From: Natronococcus jeotgali DSM 18795
GTDB lineage: Archaea; Halobacteriota; Halobacteria; Halobacteriales; Natrialbaceae
DNA length: 39,054 bases
Reading direction: 5' to 3'
Assembly (NCBI RefSeq): GCF_000337695.1
Contig: NZ_AOIA01000167.1
Span: forward strand, 45,080-84,133
In this document: positions 8,121 to 15,505 of the stretch, in pieces
Layout: each line of letters begins with the position of its first letter
Numbering within the stretch: position 1 is the first letter of the stretch
Made by a program: the position numbers and the translations under genes
Notes under the pieces: generated by a model
Databases searched by the model: none
Seen by the model: the letters and a program-made list of their open reading frames with translations, nothing else
Told to the model about the DNA's origin: nothing

Positions 8121-9095
8121 ATGGACACGGGACTGCTGACGACGAGCACCGACGAGCTCTCGGAGGCCGACGTCGCCGTCCGCGCCGAGGAACTGGGCTA
8201 CGACGACGTCTGGCTGCCCGAGCTGTGGGGCGAGAGCGGCGTCGTCCGGGCGACCGAGATCGCGACCCGAACCGACGAGCTCGGGATCGCATCGGCGATC
8301 CTGAACGTCTACTCGCGCTCGCCGGCCGTCCTCGCGATGACCGCGGCCTCGCTGCAGCGGGTCTCGGACGGCCGGTTCACGCTCGGGGTCGGCACGAGCA
8401 CGCGGACGTCCGTCGAGGACCTCCACGGCGAGAACTTCGACCGTCCCGTACGTCGCGCCCACGAGACGATCGAACTCGTCCGCGCGTTCACCGCGGGGGA
8501 AGGGCGGGTCGACTACGACGGCGAACTGCTCGCGGCGAGCGAGTTCCCGTCGCTCGAGGCGCCGACGCCGATCTACCACGCCGGGCTGGGGCCGGCGAAC
8601 CGACGGGTCGTCGGTCGGCTCGCCGACGGCTGGATCCCGCACAACATCCCCTTCTCGCGGCTCGAGGACGCCTTCGAGGAGGTCGCGGAGGCGGCCCGGG
8701 AGCGGGACCGCGATCCCGAGGAGATCACGGTCGCGCCGTACGTCCCCGCGGCCGTCAGCGAGGACCTCGAGGCGGCCCGGGACGCGATCCGCGGCCACCT
8801 CGCCTACTACGTCGGCAGCGGCGAGGGATACCGACGGGCCGTCGGCTCGGCGTACCCCGACGAGGCGGCGCGGATCGCCGAGGCGTGGCGGGAGGGAAAG
8901 CGGGGGGCGGCCGCGGACGCCGTCACCGACGAGATGATCGCCGACCTCGGCGTGGCGGGAACGCCCGCGGACGCCCGCGATCGCCTCGAGTCCCTCGTCG
9001 CCGACACTGTCATCGACTACCCGATCGTCGTCGTCCCCGAGCCCGCCTCCGACGAGATCGCCGAGCTAACGATCGAGTCGCTCGCGCCGTCGTAG
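8121..9095 (+). CDS. Luciferase-like, probably F420-dependent oxidoreductase (TIGR04024-like)
   Basis: A 324-residue bacterial-luciferase-like TIM barrel. The opening residues TDELSEADVAVRAEELGYDDVWLPEL, the middle SDGRFTLGVGTSTRT and the LADGWIPHNIPFSRLE region are typical of F420-dependent members. It resembles the haloarchaeal NP1902A group (TIGR04024) in overall look. Such enzymes use F420, the deazaflavin common in haloarchaea, to transfer hydride to an unknown substrate; related members use FMN instead. The ATG at 8121 has a TATA-like CGCTTTTG about 28 bases upstream. It follows the amidohydrolase by 151 bases. Confidence 0.85.
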   Translation: MDTGLLTTSTDELSEADVAVRAEELGYDDVWLPELWGESGVVRATEIATRTDELGIASAILNVYSRSPAVLAMTAASLQRVSDGRFTLGVGTSTRTSVEDLHGENFDRPVRRAHETIELVRAFTAGEGRVDYDGELLAASEFPSLEAPTPIYHAGLGPANRRVVGRLADGWIPHNIPFSRLEDAFEEVAEAARERDRDPEEITVAPYVPAAVSEDLEAARDAIRGHLAYYVGSGEGYRRAVGSAYPDEAARIAEAWREGKRGAAADAVTDEMIADLGVAGTPADARDRLESLVADTVIDYPIVVVPEPASDEIAELTIESLAPS

Positions 9096-9171
9096 CTGCG
9101 GATCGGGGCTCCGGACGGAGACTCGAGGCCGACGCGGCAGCGGGTTCGACGGGTCCGTCGAGCGGGCACGG

Positions 9172-9387
9172 AACCCGTCCGTTCGCTCGCCCGGTCCTCG
9201 CCGTCGCCCTCGTCGGAAACTCGAGCCGGAAGGCGGCGTGCTCGTCGACCCGATCGACGGATTCTCCGCTCGAGCGAGTCCGCGCGTCGACGACGGTTGG
9301 ATCGCGTCCTGTCAGGAACCGAACGGCGTTCGGCGGGTAGCTCTCGAGGCCGATCAGCGCGCCGTCGGCCGGGGTGGAATCGAGCCG
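9172..9387 (-). pseudogene. Decayed fragment of a Gfo/Idh/MocA-family sugar dehydrogenase
   Basis: On the minus strand about 70 residues read like the middle of a Gfo/Idh/MocA dehydrogenase of the haloarchaeal xylose dehydrogenase type: SRLDSTPADGALIGLESYPP, then NAVRFLTGRDPTVVDARTRS, then DRVDEHAAFRLEFP. Intact relatives have WRLD..LAGGGALMD.G.YP.N..RF and later VDEH.AF.LEFP, so the order and spacing agree. Beyond both ends the frame stops resembling the family, no Rossmann N-terminus is found, and the stretch runs into the antisense of the neighbouring gene. It is therefore a remnant. The match is from memory of the family, not from an alignment. Confidence 0.55.
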
Positions 9388-9570
9388 CGACGCGTCGGGC
9401 CGCGCTGCCAGTCCCGGCGGTCGATATCCGCGAACGCGTCCTCGATTCCCGTATCCGCCGTCCGGGCCGGAACGGTACGGAAACACATTACGATAATCGG
9501 ACTCTCTTCTAATCGAATCGGCTTTCGCGTCAGAATGAGCGGTAAGTGTCGTTCTATTCGGCGACCAATC

Positions 9571-9638
9571 AGTATTACCTGACCATACTGTAGTATCGAA
9601 GGGAAAATTTATTCAATAGTAGCTACCGTGGGCTACTA
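9571..9638 (+). promoter_or_regulatory. nadABC promoter with candidate operators
   Basis: Three inverted repeats flank an AATTTAT TATA-like box (about 9607-9613): AGTAT-N9-ATACT at 9571-9589, ATACT-GT-AGTAT at 9585-9596, and TAGTAGC-N8-GCTACTA at 9617-9638. The last would overlap the transcription start, so a repressor bound there could block initiation. A GAGGGAG ribosome site at about 9644-9650 precedes the ATG at 9655, so this gene has a short leader. Repeats are seen directly; the regulator is unknown. Confidence 0.5.
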
Positions 9639-9654
9639 GCCACGAGGGAGACGA

Positions 9655-10788
9655 ATGGAAAGGATGGAATCCGCAGAGATCGAAACCGACCTGAGTCTGT
9701 TCAAATACGACCATCTCGAGCAGCTTCCGTCGAAGTATCGAGGACTCGAGGAAGACGAACGAACGAGGCGGATCGAGGGCGCGCTCGAGATCCTCGGCGA
9801 CGACGTCGTCGTCCTCGGGCACAACTACCAGCGCCGGGAGATCGTCGAGCACGCCGACGTCGTCGGGGACTCCTACGGGCTCTCGAGGGAGGCGGCCGCG
9901 GCCGACGCCGAGTACGTGATCTTCGGCGGCGTGACGTTCATGGCCGAGAGCGCGGACATCATCACCGACGACGACCAGACGGTAATCCTCCCGTCGATGG
10001 AGGCGTCCTGCCCGATGGCCGGAATGGCCGAGGCCCTGCAGGTCGACGCCGCCTGGGAAGAGATTACGGCAGCCGCACCCGACGCCGAGATCGTCCCGAT
10101 AACGTACATGAACTCCTACGCCGATCTGAAGGCCTTTTGCGCGAGCCAGGGCGGGCTGGTCTGTACGTCCTCGAACGCCGGCGAGGCCTTCGAGTGGGCC
10201 CTCGAGCGCGGCGACAAGGTCCTCTTTCTCCCCGACAAACACCTCGGCGAGAACACGGCCCACCGCCTGGGGATGGCCGACGAAACCGTCACGTGGGACC
10301 CGTGGGATCCCGAAGGAAAGGACGCCGAGGAGGTCGCCGAGAGCGACATCGTCCTCTGGAACGGCTACTGCCAGGTCCACGAGCGCTTCAGCGAGGCTCA
10401 CGTCGAGCGAGTCCGGGAGGCGTACCCGGACGCGAACGTGGTCGTCCACCCCGAGTGTCGCCGCGAGGTCGTCGAGGCCGCCGACGTCGTCGGCTCGACG
10501 GCGACGATCCGCGAGACGGTCGCGAACGCCGACCCCGGCGAGACGTGGGCGATCGGAACCGAGATCCACCTCGCCGAGCACCTGCAGCGCTGGTACCCCG
10601 AGGTCGAGGTCGTCCCGCTGTGTGGCGACGCCTGCATGGACTGCAACGCCATGCGCCAGATCGACCCCAACTACCTCGCGTGGGTCCTCGAGGAGCTCGT
10701 CGCGGGCCGGGAGCGCAACGTGATCGAGGTCGCCCCCGAGGAGAAGGAGCTGGCCGAACTGGCCCTCGATCGTATGCTGGAGCTCTGA
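9655..10788 (+). CDS. nadA: Quinolinate synthase NadA
   Basis: A 377-residue 4Fe-4S enzyme that condenses iminoaspartate with dihydroxyacetone phosphate to give quinolinate, the second step of de novo NAD synthesis. The GHNYQRREIVEHADVVGDSY segment and the SCPMAGMAE loop are family signatures. Cysteines for the cluster are present in GLVCTSSNAGE, in WNGYCQVHERF and in the C-terminal CGDACMDCNAMRQ. Two Met codons (9655 and 9664) compete; the GAGGGAG site just upstream fits 9655. It is the first gene of nadABC, with nadB starting 6 bases after its stop. Confidence 0.96.
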   Translation: MERMESAEIETDLSLFKYDHLEQLPSKYRGLEEDERTRRIEGALEILGDDVVVLGHNYQRREIVEHADVVGDSYGLSREAAAADAEYVIFGGVTFMAESADIITDDDQTVILPSMEASCPMAGMAEALQVDAAWEEITAAAPDAEIVPITYMNSYADLKAFCASQGGLVCTSSNAGEAFEWALERGDKVLFLPDKHLGENTAHRLGMADETVTWDPWDPEGKDAEEVAESDIVLWNGYCQVHERFSEAHVERVREAYPDANVVVHPECRREVVEAADVVGSTATIRETVANADPGETWAIGTEIHLAEHLQRWYPEVEVVPLCGDACMDCNAMRQIDPNYLAWVLEELVAGRERNVIEVAPEEKELAELALDRMLEL

Positions 10789-10794
10789 TCGACC

Positions 10795-12321
10795 ATGCCC
10801 GAGACACCTCCTCGCGACACCGCAGACGTCCTCGTCGTCGGCAGCGGCATCGCGGGCTGTGCGGCCGCCCTGCAGGCCGCACGCGAGGACGCCGACGTCC
10901 GTCTGATAACGAAGGCCGAGCGCCCCGCAGACGCCAGCACCGACCGGGCCCAGGGCGGCATCTCGACCGCCCGCGGCGACCCCGAGGCGCTGAAACGCGA
11001 CGTCCTCGCGGCCAGCGACGGGACCGCCGATCCCGACGCCGTCGACGTCCTCGTCCGCGAGGCCGACGCGGCCGTCGAGGACGTCCTCCTCGAGGCCCTC
11101 GGAATCGGCTTCGACGAACGCGAGGACGGCGCGTTCGACTACGCCCGCGAGGCGGCCCACTCCGAGCGACGCATCCTCCACGTCGACGCCGCGACGGGGC
11201 GCCACGTCCTGCGTCCGTTCCTGAACCACGTCGACGACCACGAGCGCATCGAAGTCCGACAGGACACCGCCGCGCTCGAGCTGATTACCCACGAGGGTCG
11301 CGTCCACGGTGTCCTCACCGACGAGGACCCGACCGGACGACCCGTCTACGCCGGGGCGACGGTGCTGGCGACGGGTGGAATCGGTGCACTCTACCCGCGC
11401 TCGACGAACCCCGACGGGGCTACCGGAGACGGGATCGCGATGGCCGCGCTCGCGGGTGCCGACGTCGCGGATCTGGAGTACGTACAGTTCCACCCGACCG
11501 CGTACGCGGGCGAGGAGCCGTTTCTCCTGTCGGAAGCGCTGCGAGGCGAGGGCGCCGTTCTTCGGAACGCGGACGGCGACCGATTCATGGACGACTACCA
11601 CCCCGACGCCGAACTCGCACCCCGAGACGTCGTCGCCCGCGCGGTCGAAACCGAACGCGAAGAGACCGGCGAGGTCGTCCTGGACGTACGGACGCTCGAG
11701 GGCGGTTTCGAGGAGGAATTCCCCGGCATCGCCGAGAACTGTCGTGACCGCGGGATCGACGGCGACGAGATTCCTGTCGCGCCCTGCGAACACTTCCTCT
11801 GTGGCGGGATCGACGTCGACCACTACGGGCGAACGAGCCTCGAGGGACTGTACGCCGTCGGCGAGTGCGCCAGGACGGGCGTCCACGGTGCGAACCGCCT
11901 GGCGAGCACGAGCCTGCTCGAGGGGCTGGTCTGGGGATTGCGGGCGGGCGAGGACGCTGCCGAAAACGGAGCGGAACCCGAAGCCCTCGAGGCGCCGACC
12001 CTTCGGGACGGCGACCCCGCGCTACCCGAACAGTTCGCCGCCGAGAAGTTCGCGCGGCTGCGGCGAACGATGGCCGAACGGCTCGGCCTCGAGCGCGACC
12101 CCGACGGGATCGCCCGCGCGAGCGCCGTCCTCCGGCGGCTCAAGGGCGAGGTCGACGCCTACACCCGAACCAGGACCTCCCGCGAGCTCTACGAGCTCCG
12201 GAACGCCTGCGTCACCGCCCTGCTGATCGCGCGGGCCGCGGGCGAGAACCCCGAATCGCGGGGCTGTCACCATCTCGTCCGCGAGGACTCGCCGACCGCC
12301 GACCCGGAGGTGATCCGATGA
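10795..12321 (+). CDS. nadB: L-aspartate oxidase NadB
   Basis: A 508-residue flavoenzyme that oxidises L-aspartate to iminoaspartate for NadA. The FAD Rossmann loop is VVGSGIAGCAAALQAA near the N-terminus, followed by STDRAQGGISTARGD, the active-site loop of the succinate dehydrogenase/aspartate oxidase family. The capping domain holds EYVQFHPTAY and LLSEALRGEGA. The C-terminal helical domain carries RNACVTALLIARAA, and GVHGANRLASTSLLEGLVWG closes the FAD site. Its stop overlaps the nadC start in an ATGA, so translation of the two genes is likely coupled. Confidence 0.95.
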   Translation: MPETPPRDTADVLVVGSGIAGCAAALQAAREDADVRLITKAERPADASTDRAQGGISTARGDPEALKRDVLAASDGTADPDAVDVLVREADAAVEDVLLEALGIGFDEREDGAFDYAREAAHSERRILHVDAATGRHVLRPFLNHVDDHERIEVRQDTAALELITHEGRVHGVLTDEDPTGRPVYAGATVLATGGIGALYPRSTNPDGATGDGIAMAALAGADVADLEYVQFHPTAYAGEEPFLLSEALRGEGAVLRNADGDRFMDDYHPDAELAPRDVVARAVETEREETGEVVLDVRTLEGGFEEEFPGIAENCRDRGIDGDEIPVAPCEHFLCGGIDVDHYGRTSLEGLYAVGECARTGVHGANRLASTSLLEGLVWGLRAGEDAAENGAEPEALEAPTLRDGDPALPEQFAAEKFARLRRTMAERLGLERDPDGIARASAVLRRLKGEVDAYTRTRTSRELYELRNACVTALLIARAAGENPESRGCHHLVREDSPTADPEVIR

Positions 12322-13133
12322 TCACCGACACGCAGGCCGAGCGCTGGCTCCGGGAGGACCTCGGCCACCACGACGTCACCAACCGGGTCCCGGGCGAGAC
12401 GACGGGCCGACTCGTCGCGACGGAAAGCGGCGTCACGGCGGGACTCGAGGCCGCCCGCACGGTTTTCGACTACCTCGGGGTCGAGGTCGTCGGGTCCGTC
12501 GAGCCCGGTGCGTCGATCGAGCGCGGCGACGAACTCCTCCGCGTCGCGGGGGCCGCGCGCGAGATCCTTCGGGGCGAGCGCGCCGCGGTGAACCTGGTCG
12601 GGCACGCCTCGGGCGTCGCGACCCGGACCCGCAAGGCGGTCGACGAGGCTCGAACGGAGTCCGACGACGTCCGGATCGCCGCGACCCGAAAGACGACCCC
12701 CGGACTGCGGGGTCTCGAGAAGCGGGCCGTCGTCGCCGGCGGGGGCGACACCCACCGCCTCGACTGCTCGCACATGGTGATGGTCAAGGACAACCACGTC
12801 GCCGAGCTGGGCCTCGAGGACGCCGTCTCGCGGTTCCGGGAGCGCGCCTCGTTCGCGACGCAGATCGAGGTCGAGGTCGAGTCGCCGAGGGACGCGCCCC
12901 GGGCCGTCTCCGCCGGCGCGGACGTCGTCCTGCTCGACAACATGTCTCCGGCGGAGACCCGGGAGGGCGTCGACCTGCTCGCCGACCGCGGGGACGTACT
13001 GACGGAGGCAAGCGGCGGGATCGGACTCGAGGACGTCGCCGACTACGCCGCGACGGGCGTCGACGCGATCTCGATGGGATCGCTGACCCACTCGGCGCCC
13101 GCGCTGGATCTGTCCTTCCGAACCGGCGAGTAG
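12318..13133 (+). CDS. nadC: Nicotinate-nucleotide pyrophosphorylase (quinolinate phosphoribosyltransferase) NadC
   Basis: A 271-residue enzyme that joins quinolinate to phosphoribosyl pyrophosphate, giving nicotinate mononucleotide and CO2. Conserved parts are ATRKTTPGLRGLEKRAVVAG, then GGDTHRLDCSHMVMVKDNHV, then VEVESPRDAPRAV and VVLLDNMSP, ending with the phosphate-binding EASGGIGLEDVADYAATGVD and ISMGSLTHSAPALDLS. The ATG at 12318 overlaps the nadB stop by 4 bases. A run of six T at about 13169-13174 shortly after the stop could serve as an archaeal terminator and also lies where the TATA box of kptA is expected. Confidence 0.96.
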   Translation: MITDTQAERWLREDLGHHDVTNRVPGETTGRLVATESGVTAGLEAARTVFDYLGVEVVGSVEPGASIERGDELLRVAGAAREILRGERAAVNLVGHASGVATRTRKAVDEARTESDDVRIAATRKTTPGLRGLEKRAVVAGGGDTHRLDCSHMVMVKDNHVAELGLEDAVSRFRERASFATQIEVEVESPRDAPRAVSAGADVVLLDNMSPAETREGVDLLADRGDVLTEASGGIGLEDVADYAATGVDAISMGSLTHSAPALDLSFRTGE

Positions 13134-13202
13134 CCGGCGCTCCCGCGAGAGTGCGCAGCTCCGCGCGCGAGTTTTTTCGTCCTCGAGCGCTCACTAGCTC
13201 CC

Positions 13203-13871
13203 GTGACGGAGCCAGTTCGCACCTGTGCGGATCACGGCCCGTTCGCGACCGACGACGGGACCTGTCCGCGCTGTGACGCCCGCGGGACGGAACTGCTCTC
13301 GGGGGCCCGACGCCGTCGCCTCTCGACGTACGCGAGCGGCGCCCTGCGGCACTTCCCCGAGGACGCCGGCCTCGAACTCGACGAGCGAGGGTGGGCCAGC
13401 CTCGAGGCGCTGGTCGCCGCCGTCGAGAAGAAGTACGACTGGGTGGGGCCCGAGCACGTCGCGGCCGTGGTCGCGACCGATCCGAAGGGGCGATTCGAGC
13501 GAACCGCCGGCGACGGCGACGACCGCGTCCGTGCAGCCTACGGCCACTCCGTCGACATCGACCTCGAGCCGAGCGACGCGCCCGTACCCGACGAGCTCTA
13601 CCACGGCACCGACCCGTCGAACCTCGCGTCGATCCGCGGGTCGGGCCTGCGGCCGATGTCCCGCCAGCACGTCCACCTCTCGGCGAGTCCCGAGGTCGCC
13701 CGCCGCGTCGGGCGGCGCCACGCGAGCGACCCCGTCGTGCTCGTCGTCGACGCCGCGGGGATGCTCGCGGACGAGCGTCGGATCGCGAAACGCGGCCGCG
13801 AGACGTACACGACGGACCGGGTACCGCCGGCGTACCTCGAGGACGGCGGCGAACCGGTCGGCGGTGGCTGA
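13203..13871 (+). CDS. kptA: RNA 2'-phosphotransferase KptA/Tpt1 with N-terminal zinc ribbon
   Basis: A 222-residue enzyme that moves an internal RNA 2'-phosphate to NAD+, releasing nicotinamide and ADP-ribose 1'',2''-cyclic phosphate. The N-terminus is a small zinc-ribbon-like part (CADHG at residues 8-12 and CPRCDARG about 12 residues later) that bacterial KptA lacks. The catalytic domain follows: LRHFP holds the first conserved Arg-His, RAAYGHSVDIDL the GHS motif, ELYHGTDPSNLASIRGSGL the nicotinamide-site His, and MSRQHVHLS the later Arg. In archaea the role may be tRNA splicing or RNA repair. Translation starts with GTG, with TTTTTT about 28 bases upstream as a likely TATA element. Next to nadABC, the source of its co-substrate. 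Confidence 0.9.
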   Translation: MTEPVRTCADHGPFATDDGTCPRCDARGTELLSGARRRRLSTYASGALRHFPEDAGLELDERGWASLEALVAAVEKKYDWVGPEHVAAVVATDPKGRFERTAGDGDDRVRAAYGHSVDIDLEPSDAPVPDELYHGTDPSNLASIRGSGLRPMSRQHVHLSASPEVARRVGRRHASDPVVLVVDAAGMLADERRIAKRGRETYTTDRVPPAYLEDGGEPVGGG

Positions 13872-13940
13872 CGGCGAGCCGCCAGCGACGTTGCAGGTGC
13901 GGGTCAATCGCTTATCCGCGCTACCGGACTAGGCCGCCGT

Positions 13941-15437
13941 ATGTCGACCGAACTTCCGCTGGCACCCGACGCGGGCTGGAACGCGATCTACCTCGGCGGC
14001 GAGTGGGTCGATCCCGGCGACCGGGAGTCGATCGCCGTCGAGAACCCCTACACGCGCGAGGAGATCGCGAGTGTTCCCGCCGGCACGACCGACGACGTCG
14101 ACCGGGCGTACGAACGGGCCCGCGAGGCCCAGCGGTCATGGGCCGAGCAGCCACCCCAGCGGCGGGCCGGACTGGTGACGGCCGCCCTCGAGTACGTCGG
14201 CGAGCACCGCGAGGCGATCACCGAGCTGCTCGCCGTCGAGTCCGGCAGCGCGCCCGTCAAGGCCGACGCCGAGATCCGGACCGCCCGCGGGATGATGCAG
14301 GAGGCAGCGAGCTTCCCGTTCCGGATGAAAGGCGAGCACGCGGAGTCGGTCACGCCGGGCAAGGAAAACGTCGTCGAGCGTCGACCCGTCGGCGTCGTCG
14401 GCGTCATTTCGCCGTGGAACTTCCCGCTGCACCTGTCGATGCGGGCCGTCGCGCCGGCGCTTGCCGCGGGCAACGGCGTCGTCCTCAAACCGGCCTCGAA
14501 CACGCCGATCACCGGTGGCCTGTTGCTCGCGCGGCTCTTCGAGGAAGCCGGCGTCCCCGAGGGGCTGCTGAGCGTCGTCCCCGGCCGGGGCTCGGAGATC
14601 GGCGACGCGATCGCGGGTCACGACGTTCCCCGCGTCGTCGCCTTTACGGGGTCGACGCCGGTCGGCCAGGGCGTCGGCGAGCGGGCCGCGGGCAACAACG
14701 CGTTGCCGGCGCTGGAACTGGGCGGGAACAACGTCCACGTCGTCACCGAGAGCGCCGACCTCGAGCGAGCCGTCGACGGCGGCGTCTTCGGCTCGTTCCT
14801 CCACCAGGGCCAGGCCTGCATCTCGATCAACCGTCACCTCGTCCACGAGGACGTCTACGACGAGTACGTCGACGCGCTGGCCGACCGCGCGGCGAGCCTG
14901 CCGACGGGCGACCCGACCGACGAGGAGACGGTTATCGGCCCGATCATCGACGAGAGCCAGCGCGACGAGATCCTCGAGCTCGTCGCGGAGACCGTCGAGG
15001 CGGGCGCGACCCTCGAGGCGGGCGGCGAGACGGCCGCAATCGACGGCGTCGACGACTCGCTGATCGTCGAGCCGACGGTCCTCTCGGGGGTCGACAACGA
15101 CGCGGCCGCCGCGTCCAACGAACACTTCGGCCCCGTCGCCCCCGTGATCCCGTACGCCGACGACGAGGAGGCGATCGAGCTGGCCAACGACACGATCCAC
15201 GGCCTGTCGGGGTCGGTCCACGGCGAGGACCTCGAGCAGGCCCGGCGGATCGCCGACGGGATCGACACCGGGATGGTCCACATCAACGACCAGCCGATCA
15301 ACGACGAGCCCCACGTCCCCTTCGGCGGGGTGAAACAGTCGGGACTGGGACGGTACAACGGCGAGTCCATCCTCGAGGAGCTGACGACGACGAAGTGGGT
15401 CTCGATCCAGCGCGAGCCCCGGGAGTATCCCTTCTAG
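13941..15437 (+). CDS. NAD(P)-dependent aldehyde dehydrogenase
   Basis: A 498-residue member of the aldehyde dehydrogenase superfamily, which oxidises aldehydes to acids. The nucleotide-binding signature is VGVISPWNFPLHLSM and VLKPASNTPITG, the FTGSTPVGQGV loop holds the cofactor, LELGGNNVHVV carries the general-base Glu, and the catalytic Cys is residue 293 in HQGQACISINRH. VPFGGVKQSGLGRYNG near the end is also standard. The general look is of the vanillin/benzaldehyde dehydrogenase-like group, but substrate assignment is unsafe. A TATA-like CGCTTATCC lies about 27 bases before the ATG. Confidence 0.93.
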   Translation: MSTELPLAPDAGWNAIYLGGEWVDPGDRESIAVENPYTREEIASVPAGTTDDVDRAYERAREAQRSWAEQPPQRRAGLVTAALEYVGEHREAITELLAVESGSAPVKADAEIRTARGMMQEAASFPFRMKGEHAESVTPGKENVVERRPVGVVGVISPWNFPLHLSMRAVAPALAAGNGVVLKPASNTPITGGLLLARLFEEAGVPEGLLSVVPGRGSEIGDAIAGHDVPRVVAFTGSTPVGQGVGERAAGNNALPALELGGNNVHVVTESADLERAVDGGVFGSFLHQGQACISINRHLVHEDVYDEYVDALADRAASLPTGDPTDEETVIGPIIDESQRDEILELVAETVEAGATLEAGGETAAIDGVDDSLIVEPTVLSGVDNDAAAASNEHFGPVAPVIPYADDEEAIELANDTIHGLSGSVHGEDLEQARRIADGIDTGMVHINDQPINDEPHVPFGGVKQSGLGRYNGESILEELTTTKWVSIQREPREYPF

Positions 15438-15505
15438 CGGACGCTCGTGGGGCGCCGTCGGTAGCTGACGGGAAACTTATCCGTTTCAATAGCCACTACG
15501 CGGAC

